This document shows, piece after piece, positions 16,933 through 24,787 of a stretch of 32,991 bases of DNA. The stretch is from Pseudonocardia sp. (GTDB taxonomy: Bacteria; Actinomycetota; Actinomycetes; Mycobacteriales; Pseudonocardiaceae). The position numbers and the translations under genes were made by a program. Under the pieces are notes generated by a model. It was not told where the DNA came from and did not search any database. It saw only the letters and a list, made by a program, of their open reading frames with translations. The stretch covers positions 1 through 32,991 of the forward strand of contig JAQSWF010000016.1 of NCBI GenBank assembly GCA_029266775.1, read 5' to 3'. Numbering within the stretch: the stretch's first letter is position 1; every line of letters begins with the position of its first letter.

Positions 16933-17804
16933 CGCGCTCCCTCCAGGGTCGCCGGGCCGTCCGCGTGCACGTGGCAGTGGTGCTCGGCCTCGTCCAGACC
17001 GACGACGACGAGCCGGTCGCGTACCCGCAACACCTCCACGTCCGTCCGGTACAGCGCGGACAGCGTCTCCGACCTCATGACCGCCTCGGGCGTGCCGATG
17101 CGGAAGCGGCCGTCGACGAGGTACAGCACCCGGTCGACCAGGGACAGGATCGGGTTGATCTCGTGGGTGACGAACAGCACCGCGGTGCCGGCGCTGCGCC
17201 GCCTGCGGTCGATGAGCTGGCTGACGGTCTGTTGGTGGGCGAGGTCGAGTGAGAGCAGGGGTTCGTCGCACAGGAGCACGCGCGGGTCACCGACCAGGGC
17301 CTGCGCGACGCGCAGCCGTTGCAGCTCGCCGCCCGAGAGTCGCCCGACCGGCGCCGTGGCGTAGCGAGCGGCGTCCACGGCGTCCAGCGCTGCGTCGACG
17401 CGACGGGCCCGGTCCCGGCGCCCGCGCAGACCCAGCCCGAAGCGATGGCCGTCCAGACCGAGGCCGACGAGGTCGCGCCCGCGCAGGGGCACGTCGTCGA
17501 GCGCGGTCTTCTGCTGAGGGATGTAGCCGATGTCGTCGTCGCCCCGGCGCGCCGGGTGCCCCCCGATCAGCACCTGCCCGGCCCGCAGCGGCTGAAGGCC
17601 GAGCAGCACGCGCAGCAAAGTCGTCTTGCCCGAGCCGTTGGGGCCGAGGACGGCGAGGAACTCCCCGGGCCCGACGTCGAGGTCCAGCCCGGACCACAGC
17701 GTGCGGGCGCCGAAGCCCATCGCGGCGCCGCGCAGCGACACGGGCGGCGTCCCGTCGTGCCGGCGGTACAGGTCGTGGGTCATCGTCGCGTCCGATCCCG
17801 TCAC
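16929..17804 (-). CDS. Metal (Zn/Mn) ABC transporter ATP-binding protein, ZnuC-like
   Basis: The 291-residue ATPase has a complete set of ABC motifs: Walker A GPNGSGKT at 54-61, Q-loop near Q97-Q98, signature LSGGE at 156-160, Walker B LLCDEP with D180-E181, and H-loop H214 (FVTHE). GTG 17804 overlaps the stop of the binding-protein gene by 4 bp; ATG 17783 is an alternative start. It powers the adjacent ZnuB-like permease. A histidine-containing tail (HHCHVH) near residue 275 may sense or bind metal, which is speculative. Confidence 0.94.
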   Translation of the reverse strand: MTGSDATMTHDLYRRHDGTPPVSLRGAAMGFGARTLWSGLDLDVGPGEFLAVLGPNGSGKTTLLRVLLGLQPLRAGQVLIGGHPARRGDDDIGYIPQQKTALDDVPLRGRDLVGLGLDGHRFGLGLRGRRDRARRVDAALDAVDAARYATAPVGRLSGGELQRLRVAQALVGDPRVLLCDEPLLSLDLAHQQTVSQLIDRRRRSAGTAVLFVTHEINPILSLVDRVLYLVDGRFRIGTPEAVMRSETLSALYRTDVEVLRVRDRLVVVGLDEAEHHCHVHADGPATLEGAR

Positions 17805-18826
17805 GCGGCGTCGGCGTCCAGCGCGGCGGCCAGCTCGCCGAACTGGCGATCCTGCCAGGCGACGTAGTCGTCGGTGCCCTCGGGAAGCGTCTCGGACACG
17901 GTGACCAGCGGGACCGACGCATCGCTCGCCACACGGCCGACCTCGTCCGTCGCGGGGTTCGCGGTCTGGGCGTTGACGAGCACGGCCGCCACCTGCCGCC
18001 CGCCGACCAGCTGCAGCATCTCGCCGAGCACCGCCGCCGGGGGGTCGGTGCCCTCCTCGACTGCCTCGGAGAACTCCGCGGGGGTGGCGTCGAGCAGCCC
18101 GGCGTCCTGTACGAGGTAGCCCGGCACCGGCTCGGTGACGGCGACCCGGTCGCCGCCGTGCGCCGTCTTGATCGCGTCGAGCCGCCCGATGAGGCCGTCG
18201 ACGCGGCCGGTGAAGGCCGACGCGTTCTGCGTGTACGTGGCGGCGCCCGCGGGATCGGCCGCCGCGAGGTCGGCGGCCAGCCGGTCCGCCAGCTTCTTCA
18301 CCGTGGGCAGGCTGTACCAGACGTGCTCGTTGAACACACCGTGCTCGTGCCCCGCCCCGCCGTCGCCGTGCGCGTGCCCCGCTCCGCCGTCCTCGTGGGC
18401 GTGCCCAGCGCCGGCCTCTCCGGTCCCCTCGAGGCCGGAGAGCTCGACGACGTTGACGACGGTGGGCGCGGGGGACGCGACCTCGGCGAGCCTGGTGGCG
18501 AAGTCGTCGTACCCGGCCCCGTTGAGCACCAGGATCTGCGCGCCGGTGACCGCCGCGGCGTCTGCGGGGGTGGCCTCGTACTCGTGCGGATCCGCGTCGG
18601 GGCTGTCGATGATCGACCGCACCTCGACCCGGTCGCCACCCACCGCCCGCACGATGCTGCCGTAGACGTCGGTGGAGGCGACGACTCGCACGGCTGCCGG
18701 GTCCGATGCCTGGGACTCCGCCGGCGCGGTGGCGGGCGCGGCGGTCGTGGTTCCGCAGGCGGTGGCGGTGGCGAGGACGAGGAGCACGGCGGCCGCGGGG
18801 AGCGGGCGGATGCGGGACGGCGGCAC
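17801..18826 (-). CDS. Metal ABC transporter substrate-binding lipoprotein (ZnuA/AztC-like)
   Basis: The 341-residue protein starts with a signal peptide (PLPAAAVLLVLATATAC) whose cysteine follows a lipobox-like TATA, so it is probably a lipoprotein. The mature part is cluster A-I metal-binding type: VVASTDVYGSIVRAVGGDRV, VNVVELSGLEG and EHVWYSLPTVKKLADRL. A His/Asp/Gly-rich insert at about residues 142-162 (repeats of GHAHxDGGA) is typical of zinc-binding members. GTG 18826 has AGGAG 7 bp upstream; the longer open frame upstream is noncoding in character. It is first in a three-gene importer operon. Zinc is the most likely metal because of the histidine loop; manganese is possible. Confidence 0.93.
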   Translation of the reverse strand: MPPSRIRPLPAAAVLLVLATATACGTTTAAPATAPAESQASDPAAVRVVASTDVYGSIVRAVGGDRVEVRSIIDSPDADPHEYEATPADAAAVTGAQILVLNGAGYDDFATRLAEVASPAPTVVNVVELSGLEGTGEAGAGHAHEDGGAGHAHGDGGAGHEHGVFNEHVWYSLPTVKKLADRLAADLAAADPAGAATYTQNASAFTGRVDGLIGRLDAIKTAHGGDRVAVTEPVPGYLVQDAGLLDATPAEFSEAVEEGTDPPAAVLGEMLQLVGGRQVAAVLVNAQTANPATDEVGRVASDASVPLVTVSETLPEGTDDYVAWQDRQFGELAAALDADAA

Positions 18827-18844
18827 GGCGGCGCTCCTGGAATC

Positions 18845-18862
18845 AACGCATGCGCATGCGTT
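18845..18862. promoter_or_regulatory. Perfect 18-bp palindrome in the importer leader
   Basis: AACGCATGCGCATGCGTT is its own reverse complement. It is framed by AATCAAC (18841-18847, overlapping) and GTTGATT (18867-18873). It lies 19 bp upstream of the lipoprotein start, next to its ribosome site. It may be an operator or a leader hairpin that affects translation. Confidence 0.45.
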
Positions 18863-19013
18863 CGTTGTTGATTGATTTCTTGCCACTTTATCGCGCCGAT
18901 CCTGCGCATGGCCGCGTGAATGCATTCGATGTTCGACATATGTTCTGATGCGAATGGCTTTCTGCGCACATCGTCGTCTCCCTTGCAATCGACTGGTGTC
19001 GTGGAAGCCTAGC

Positions 19014-19028
19014 TGACAACGATTGTCG
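19014..19028. promoter_or_regulatory. Putative Zur/Fur-family operator
   Basis: TGACAACGATTGTCG contains the palindrome GACAA-CGA-TTGTC. It resembles the TGAAAAyGATTTTCA-type boxes of actinobacterial Zur and other Fur-family metal regulators. It lies about 190 bp upstream of the zinc-type binding lipoprotein gene. The link to zinc repression is inferred from position and similarity. Confidence 0.5.
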
Positions 19029-19204
19029 TTTGCAGCAGGAGTCGAGCACGCAGCGAGATGCCGCGGCCCGGCTCGCAGCTGGCCGGAGTCGCGCGGCGGC
19101 CGGCCAAGCTCGCCGAGTCGTCGGCCACGTTGGCCGACGCGCTGACGTAAGTCGGCCATATACCCGGCCTGGACACAGGCGGGCGTGATCGCCACGCTGC
19201 GTGT

Positions 19205-19934
19205 ATGACGATCACGCCTTCGACGCCCGTCCGCTGGTGACCGGCGCCGCCCACGGCCTCGGTCGGGAGGTGGCCCGCCAGCTCGCCGAGCGGGGCCACG
19301 CGGTGCTGGTCAGCGCTCGCGACCCGGCGGCCGCCGCACAGACGGCGGAAGAGCTGGGAGCGAGCGTCACCGCGTTGCCGGCGCTGGACCTGACCGATCC
19401 CGACGCGGTGGGCAGAGTCGTCGACGCGATCGGCGCCGACCCTGGCCGCCTTGACGTCCTTGTGAACAACGCCGCGGCGTTCGTCGACTGGTCCGAGACC
19501 GGGAGCGGCGCGGACCTCGACGCCGCGCGGGTGGTGCTGGAGACCAACCTGTTCGGCACATGGCGGCTGACTCAGGCGCTGCTGCCGCTCCTGCGCCGTA
19601 GCCCGGAACCGCGCGTCGTGAACGTCTCCAGCGGCGCCGGCTCGCACGGCGACCCCGCCTTCGGGCTCACCGCCCGAGGCGGGGCCGCCGCGTCCTACGG
19701 CATCAGCAAGGCCGCTCTCAACGCACTGACCGCCACCTTGGCCACCGAGCTCGCCGACACGGGAGTCCTGGTCAACTCGGTGTGTCCGGGGCTGACCGCG
19801 ACCTACCCGGGCGCCGAGGCCATGGGTGCGCGCCCGGTCGAGGAGAGTGCCACGGGCGTGGTGTGGGCGGCCACGTTGCCTGCCGACGGACCGAACGGGG
19901 GCTTCTTCCGCGACACCGAGCCCTGCCCTGGTAG
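19205..19934 (+). CDS. Short-chain dehydrogenase/reductase (SDR), frame disturbed at the ends
   Basis: This is a classical SDR with the nucleotide loop TGAAHGLG, the NNAA motif, a serine motif VVNVSSGAG, and the catalytic pair in YGISK followed by VNSVCPGLTAT. It is an NAD(P)-dependent carbonyl/alcohol oxidoreductase of unknown substrate. As given, the frame runs past the natural end into sequence antisense to the next gene. One more C at 19921-19923 would give the usual ending RDTEPLPW and TAG 19932. The start is also unclear: ATG 19205 gives MTITPSTPV, but needs one base near 19231 to join the body, while GTG 19201 stays in frame with an odd sequence. The intact protein would be about 243 residues. 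Confidence 0.82.
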
Positions 19935-19938
19935 CCGC

Positions 19939-21162
19939 TCATCCGCTCAGGATGGCCGGCAGCGGAGCCGGGATCCGGATCTTGCGGGTCTGCCGGCCGA
20001 CGAGGCGGGGCAGGCCGGGGATCGTGGCGATGACCCGCAGGGCACCGGCGGGGCGGGGGTCGCGATCGCGCAGCCGGCGGGCGCTGTCCTCCTCGACGCG
20101 GACCTGGAAGGCCTGCTCGCGGTCGACCGGCGGCCGGCGGACCTCCTCGACCCGCCGTGCCGCCTCGTCGACACGAGCCTGGTCCACCGAAGACGCCAGC
20201 AGTGGCTCGAGCAGCTGGTTGGCCGCCTCGGCGGCGTCGGCGAGGGCGTAGTTGATCCCGTTGCCGCCGACGGGGGAGCTCACGTGGGCGGCGTCGCCGA
20301 TGAGCAGCAGCCCCGGCTCGGTCCACCGGTCGACGGCCGTGATCCGGACCGGCAGCAGCGTCAGCTGGTTGACCGAGGTGAGCGCGTCGAGCCGGTCGCC
20401 CAGCCAGGGCGCGGCCCGCCGGATCGCCGCGACGATCGGCGCGACGCCTTGGTCACGGACCTCGGGCAGCGTCCCTGCGGGGATGTCGTAGCCGATCTGC
20501 CAGGTGTCGTCCTGACCGAGAAGGACGAGCGCGCTGCCGGGCTCGGCGAACAGGTCCAGCCCGGACAGCGGTGCGTCGTCCGCGCGGCGCGGCACGGCGA
20601 ACCACAGCATGTCCAGGTGCGCGCCGAGCTCGGTGGGCACCACTCCTGACACCTGGCGGACCTTGGACGAGCGCCCGTCGGCGGCGACGACGACGTCCGC
20701 GGTGAGCCGCTCGGCGGCACCGTCCCGGGTGTACTCGACGCCGCAGACCCGGTCGTCCGCATTGCGCAGCAGCGCGCGGAACCGGGCGCCCATCCGGACG
20801 TCGGCGCCGAGCACCTCGGCCTGCCGGGCGAGCCACGGGAGGAAGCGCGCCTGCGGGATGAGCGCGTAGTAGGGATGGCGACGGCTGGCGTTGCGGTAGT
20901 CCGCGAGGGTGTAGGTGCGCCCGGGCGTGTGCCAGCGGAACGTGTGGGCGCGGGTGTGCGGGACGGTGGCCAGCAGCGGCTCGGCGAGTCCCAGGGTGTC
21001 GAGGTAATCCAGAACCGGCGGCGCCAGCGTGTCGCCACGGAACTTCCGGTCGAAGTCGCGGCGGGACTCGAGCAGCGTCACCGCCACCCCGCCGCGGGCC
21101 AGCAGGTAGGTCAGCAGCACACCGGCCGGACCTCCGCCCACCACGACCGCAGAACCGACCAT
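19939..21162 (-). CDS. FAD-dependent aromatic-type monooxygenase
   Basis: The protein of about 407 residues is a class A flavoprotein monooxygenase. It has the Rossmann motif VVVGGGPAGV near residue 6, the DG motif VVAADGRSSKVR, and the second FAD motif LLIGDAAHVSSPVGGNGIN. Such enzymes hydroxylate or epoxidise aromatic and polyketide substrates with NAD(P)H. I chose ATG 21162, which has AGAGGA about 10 bp upstream; GTG 21171 is an alternative. It is divergent from the marR gene, the usual arrangement for a MarR-controlled oxidoreductase, and it converges closely with the SDR gene. Confidence 0.92.
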   Translation of the reverse strand: MVGSAVVVGGGPAGVLLTYLLARGGVAVTLLESRRDFDRKFRGDTLAPPVLDYLDTLGLAEPLLATVPHTRAHTFRWHTPGRTYTLADYRNASRRHPYYALIPQARFLPWLARQAEVLGADVRMGARFRALLRNADDRVCGVEYTRDGAAERLTADVVVAADGRSSKVRQVSGVVPTELGAHLDMLWFAVPRRADDAPLSGLDLFAEPGSALVLLGQDDTWQIGYDIPAGTLPEVRDQGVAPIVAAIRRAAPWLGDRLDALTSVNQLTLLPVRITAVDRWTEPGLLLIGDAAHVSSPVGGNGINYALADAAEAANQLLEPLLASSVDQARVDEAARRVEEVRRPPVDREQAFQVRVEEDSARRLRDRDPRPAGALRVIATIPGLPRLVGRQTRKIRIPAPLPAILSG

Positions 21163-21224
21163 CGTTACCACGTCCTCTCGTCATCGGATCGTGCAGCCAC
21201 GGTGGCCTGTCGCCTCCGCTGCCT

Positions 21225-21247
21225 GGTAGCTCCGCTTCGGAGGTATC
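21225..21247. promoter_or_regulatory. Probable MarR operator in the divergent promoter region
   Basis: An inverted repeat centred on CTCCG-CTT-CGGAG extends to about 10 bp per arm with two mismatches. It lies between the FAD monooxygenase and marR genes. Just downstream, TACTAT at 21255-21260 is placed as a -10 element whose start point would fall on the marR GTG at 21267, suggesting a leaderless mRNA. Confidence 0.5.
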
Positions 21248-21266
21248 TTGCTGCTACTATGCCTCG

Positions 21267-21764
21267 GTGACGGAGCGACCGCAAGACGAGGTGGGACGCC
21301 GGGAGCGAGGAAGGGTCACGGCCTCGGAGGTGTCGTGGGCGGCGCGCGCGCTGCAGCGCGCGCAGGTCGAGCTGGACCGCGCCCTGGCGGCGCGCCTGCA
21401 CCTGCGCGCCTTGGACTACGCCGCCATGGCCCACATGCTCGGAGCGGAATCGCCCCTGGGGCCGGTGGAGCTCGCGTCCCGCCTGGGCATCTCCAGCGGG
21501 TCCGGCACCGAGCTCGCTGACCGTCTCGAACGGGCCGGGCACCTGCACCGCCGGCGAGCTGCCGACGACCGCCGCCGCGTCGTGCTGGAACCGGACGAGG
21601 CATCGGTCGCACGGATGCTGGGCGAGCTGGCCCCGCTCTTCCGCGAGTTGGACGCGCTGGCCGACTCCTTCAGCCCGGACGAGCAGGCCGTCATCGCCCG
21701 CTACCTGTCCGCGGCCGCCGATCAGGTCCGAGCGCACGCCGACACCCTCGCGGGGTCGGCATGA
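21267..21764 (+). CDS. MarR-family transcriptional regulator
   Basis: The 165-residue protein has a MarR winged-helix domain: a helical N-terminal dimer region, the recognition stretch ELASRLGISSGSGTELADRLERAGHL, and a wing HRRRAADDRRRVVLEP. MarR proteins usually repress a neighbouring gene until a small aromatic ligand binds. GTG 21267 has no ribosome site but a well-placed -10 box. The stop overlaps the ATG of the YdeI-family gene by 4 bp. The likely targets are its own operon and the divergent FAD monooxygenase. Confidence 0.92.
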   Translation: MTERPQDEVGRRERGRVTASEVSWAARALQRAQVELDRALAARLHLRALDYAAMAHMLGAESPLGPVELASRLGISSGSGTELADRLERAGHLHRRRAADDRRRVVLEPDEASVARMLGELAPLFRELDALADSFSPDEQAVIARYLSAAADQVRAHADTLAGSA

Positions 21765-22357
21765 ACGACGAGCGGGTGCAGCCGGACTCGGTGCAGGAGT
21801 GGCGGGAGTGGCTGGCGGAGCACCATGCCCGGCCCACCGGCGTCTGGCTGGTGACGCGGCGAGCCGGCTCCGGGGGACCGCGGATCAGCTACGAGGAGTC
21901 CGTCGAGCAGGCGCTGTGCTTCGGCTGGGTGGACAGCAAGGGACGGGCGCTCGACGCGGAGCGCACGATGCTGTGGTTCGCCCCGCGGAAGGCGCGCAGC
22001 GGCTGGTCCCGGCCGAACAAGCAGCGGGTCGAGCGGCTGTCGGCAGCCGGCCTCATGGCGCCCGCGGGGCTCGCCGTGATCGAGGCGGCGAAGGCCGACG
22101 GGTCGTGGACGCTTCTGGACGCCGTCGAGGACCTCGTGGTGCCCGACGACCTCGCCGCCGCGTTCGACGCCGCCCCGCCTGCCCGCGAACACTGGGAGGC
22201 GTTCCCGCGCTCGGTGAAGCGGGGCATCCTCGAGTGGATCGTGCAGGCCCGCCGCCCGGAGACCCGGGCGAAGAGGGTGACCGAGACAGCGGACCGGGCC
22301 AGCCGCAACGAGCGGGCCAACCAGTGGCGCCGGGACCCTGACCCCCCGGCGAGCTGA
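21761..22357 (+). CDS. YdeI/OmpD-associated family protein
   Basis: The 198-residue protein belongs to the YdeI family: SVQEWREWLAEHHARPTGVW at the N-terminus, SYEESVEQALCFGWVDSKGR, the conserved APRKARSGWSRPNKQRVERL block, and a C-terminal EAFPRSVKRGILEWIVQA helix with positive tail. Some relatives are linked to bacteriocin or antimicrobial peptide tolerance, but the molecular role is not established. It is translationally coupled to marR (ATGA overlap). Confidence 0.9.
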   Translation: MNDERVQPDSVQEWREWLAEHHARPTGVWLVTRRAGSGGPRISYEESVEQALCFGWVDSKGRALDAERTMLWFAPRKARSGWSRPNKQRVERLSAAGLMAPAGLAVIEAAKADGSWTLLDAVEDLVVPDDLAAAFDAAPPAREHWEAFPRSVKRGILEWIVQARRPETRAKRVTETADRASRNERANQWRRDPDPPAS

Positions 22358-22396
22358 CGACGGCCGGTATCCGCCTGTCGCGCGCGGATTGCGCTG

Positions 22397-23553
22397 CTAG
22401 AGGAGCGATTCGAGCGCGTCCGCGGCCTGCTGGGCGCCGCCGTAGCCGCGGATCACACCGGCCATTCGTCGTGCACCGCCCGTGAATCGAGCGTCCGCGA
22501 GAACGTCCGTCGCGGCCTGTGCGATCGCATCGCTGCTGGAATCTGGCATCAGCAACCGGCCCGCGCCGAGGGCATGGACCTGCTCTGCGTTGAAGAACTG
22601 ATCGCGGCCCATCGGCGTGCACAGCAGCGGCACGCCATGACCGAGCGCAGCCATCGTGGTGCCGACGCCCGCGTGCGTGATCACCAGTGACGCCGCCGGG
22701 AGGATCTGGGTGTGCGGCACGTAGCGGACCACCTGCGTGTTCGGGCCTGCAGTCAGGGATGGGGGATCGATCGACGGTCCGGTCGTCACGATGGCACGCA
22801 CGGGCAACTGCGCGACCGCATCGACGCACCGTTGCAGCAGATCGGCTTGGCCCTGCTCGCTTGTGCTGAGACTGACGAGGACCAGCGGCATCGGCCCGGC
22901 GCCGACGTCGACCTCGTCGATCTCGCGGCACAGTGGGGGTGCGTCGAGCACGGGCCCGATGCGCAAGACGTTGGACGCATCGCTGACGTCGGGCTGACGT
23001 CGGGCTCGAACTCCTTGGGCAGGGCGACGATCGCGCACGCGCAGGCGTCGTGGACATCGCCGAGTCTCGCGATCGCAGGCAGGCCGAGGTCCGCTCGGTG
23101 CCCGTTCGTGATCGCGATGCCCGGCGCGAACATCTCGACGAGCGGCCCGTCCCGGAAGATCGTGTAGGGCGTGTGGAACAGCGTCGCGGTGGGGACGCTC
23201 GACGCCAGCGCGACGTCGATCGCCGTGAACAGCATGCAGTCGACCAGCACCGCATCGGCCGGCTCCCGGTCCAACTCCCGCTGTACGTCACTGGCGACGG
23301 TCGAGCTGAAGCACAGCTCGTCGATCAGCAGCTTCACCTCGGCCTCGAAGTCGCTCGGATCTTCCATCGCGTCCCAGCCCTCGCCCTGCGGCAAGGAGAC
23401 GAAACGGGCGCCTGCATCGTTGCAACGCTGGGCGATCGCGTCGTGCCCGATCATCCGGACGTCGTGCCCACGTTCGACGAGCGTGCGGGTGATCCCGAGC
23501 GTCGGCACGAGGTTCCCTTGCCCGTCCCATGTGATGACCACATAGCGAGCCAT
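22397..23553 (-). pseudogene. MGT-type (macrolide) glycosyltransferase disrupted by an 11-bp duplication
   Basis: The N-terminal half from ATG 23553 (GAGGGG upstream) reads MARYVVITWDGQGNLVPTLG and later FHTPYTIFRDGPLVEMF, typical of GT1 family enzymes that glycosylate macrolides or other small molecules. The C-terminal half, in another frame, has the nucleotide-sugar signature (THAGVGTTMAALGHGVPLL, then CTPMGRDQFFNAEQV). The halves meet at 22983-23004, where an 11-bp unit occurs twice in tandem. Removing one copy joins FEPDVSDASNVLRIGPV and gives 381 residues, the normal family length. The gene is divergent from a tetR gene and probably induced by its ligand. Confidence 0.86.
22983..23004. 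repeat. 11-bp tandem duplication inside the glycosyltransferase gene
   Basis: CTGACGTCGGG occurs twice head to tail (22983-22993 and 22994-23004). The extra 11 bp shift the frame. One copy encodes the natural PDVS segment, so the second is a late insertion, most simply by slipped replication. Confidence 0.85.
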
Positions 23554-23585
23554 GTGGCAGCCCCCTCGCCTCAGGTACACCGCAC

Positions 23586-23630
23586 TTGACAGCGCGTAAA
23601 GTACGCATACGCTTGACAGCGTGTCAAGCG
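23586..23630. promoter_or_regulatory. Divergent tetR/glycosyltransferase promoters with TetR operator
   Basis: A perfect 9-bp inverted repeat, CGCTTGACA (23610-23618) and TGTCAAGCG (23622-23630), covers the tetR GTG. Toward tetR, TTGACA 23586-23591 and TACGCT 23608-23613 are 16 bp apart, placing the start point on the GTG (leaderless). Toward the glycosyltransferase, TTGACA (complement of 23622-23627) and TACTTT (complement of 23598-23603) are 18 bp apart. A second CTTGACAGCG half-site lies at 23585-23594. Bound TetR would cover the -35 of one promoter and the start of the other. Confidence 0.65.
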
Positions 23631-24217
23631 GTGGGCGTCCCCAGACCCGCGCCCAGATCCTCGAGGCGGCGCGGGCGATGTTCGAGGAGCACGGCTATCA
23701 CGGCGCAGGCCTCGAGGCCGTCGCGAGGAAGGCCGGGGTCTCGCGCCAGGCGATCTACCTCCACTTCCCGTCCAAGGCCGAGCTGCTGGCCGCCCTCCAC
23801 ATGCAGATCTTCGCCATTGACGTCGTGCCCGCCATCGAGCGTCATCCGATCACCGACTCGACGTCTGCACTGGACGCACTCGACGCGACGATCGCCGTGG
23901 ACACCGAAGTGGTCTCCACGGTGTGGCGCATCAGCGAGGTCCTCGCCGTGGCCCGACGACAACATCCGGAAGTCGAGCAGACCCTCAAACCGCGCGACGA
24001 CGAGCGCTACGGCGAACTGCTCAACCTCGGGCACCGGCTCGAGAAGGAGGGCGAGCTGCCGCCCACGATCGGTGTGGCCCTGTTCGCGGACATGCTGTGG
24101 GGCCTCATGAACACCGGCACCTACAGGAACCTCGTCATCGAACGAGGGTGGTCGCTCGATGAGTACAGGCAGTGGGTGCGCGACACGATCCGACTCCACC
24201 TCGAAGTGGGGTGCTGA
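23621..24217 (+). CDS. TetR/AcrR-family transcriptional regulator
   Basis: The 198-residue protein has a canonical TetR DNA-binding domain at about 8-55 (ILEAARAMFEEHGYHGAGLE, then VARKAGVSRQAIYLHFPSK) and a helical C-terminal ligand domain. Its GTG lies inside a perfect inverted repeat, which implies autorepression. The divergent glycosyltransferase is the obvious target, and a natural antibiotic or other glycosylated small molecule the likely ligand, though this is inference. Confidence 0.94.
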   Translation: MSSGGRPQTRAQILEAARAMFEEHGYHGAGLEAVARKAGVSRQAIYLHFPSKAELLAALHMQIFAIDVVPAIERHPITDSTSALDALDATIAVDTEVVSTVWRISEVLAVARRQHPEVEQTLKPRDDERYGELLNLGHRLEKEGELPPTIGVALFADMLWGLMNTGTYRNLVIERGWSLDEYRQWVRDTIRLHLEVGC

Positions 24218-24274
24218 CGCGACGCACCGGGGGTGCCGGTCGCCGCGCGGTGCGGCGCTGCCAGGCTGGCCACC

Positions 24275-24709
24275 ATGAGCATCTCGCTGGAGCAGGCCCG
24301 CGTCGTCGTCGATGCCGCACTCGCCCACGGCATCGAGCAGGGGTTCAACCCGCTGACCGTCGCCGTCCTCGACCCCGGCGGCGCGCTCGTCGCGCTCGCC
24401 CGGCAGGACGGCTCCGGCAACCTCCGGCCGGAGCTCGCCGTGGCCAAGGCCTACGGGGTGCTGGCGCTCGGCATGACGAACCGGGCCATCGCCGCCCGGG
24501 CCGCCGATTCGCCGGAGTTCTTCACGTCGGTCGCCGCGCTCGCCGGCGGCCGGATCCTCTCCGTACCGGGCGGGGTCTTCGTCCGCGACGCCGAGGGGGT
24601 GCTGCTCGGAGCCGTCGGCGTCACCGGGGACACGTCGCTGCACGACGAGGCCGCCGCCGTCGCGGGGATCACCGCGGCCGGCCTCGTGTCGGTCACCGGA
24701 GCCGAGTGA
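24275..24709 (+). CDS. GlcG/HbpS-family (DUF336) heme-binding-like protein
   Basis: The 144-residue protein shows the GlcG/HbpS pattern: ISLEQARVVVDAALAHGIEQ, VAVLDPGGALVALARQDGSG, an AVAKAYGVLALGM helix and GGVFVRDAEGVLLGAVGVTG. Relatives bind heme or cobalamin, or accompany glycolate and diol metabolism. The start MSISLEQ at 24275 fits the family; GTG or ATG codons upstream give atypical extensions. It is monocistronic, 57 bp after tetR, and its role here is not defined. Confidence 0.9.
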   Translation: MSISLEQARVVVDAALAHGIEQGFNPLTVAVLDPGGALVALARQDGSGNLRPELAVAKAYGVLALGMTNRAIAARAADSPEFFTSVAALAGGRILSVPGGVFVRDAEGVLLGAVGVTGDTSLHDEAAAVAGITAAGLVSVTGAE

Positions 24710-24787
24710 CGGCGGTCCCAGAGGGCGGCCCTGGCGAAATATCCGCTGCTCACGGGGTGTTCTAGCCTCTGTAGAAAGGATCTCGTC

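Larger units (their letters stand above)
18827..19204. other. Regulatory intergenic region of the metal importer
   Basis: This 378-bp gap holds no credible gene. Its part at 18870-19010 is clearly richer in A and T than its surroundings. It contains the 18-bp palindrome near the lipoprotein gene, a 10-bp palindrome GAATGCATTC at about 18917, and the Zur/Fur-like box at 19014-19028. The importer promoter should be here, but I cannot assign its hexamers with confidence. Confidence 0.45.

Noticed and set aside
18886-18969. Small minus-strand peptide upstream of the binding lipoprotein (MSNIECIHAAMRRIGAIKW)
   Set aside because: It lies in the AT-rich control region, continues into the wrong frame of the lipoprotein gene and has no ribosome site of its own.
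20100-20649. SDR fused to a C-terminal extension of about 240 residues
   Set aside because: The extension is antisense to the FAD monooxygenase; one missing C near 19922 explains the run-on and the natural stop is at 19932.
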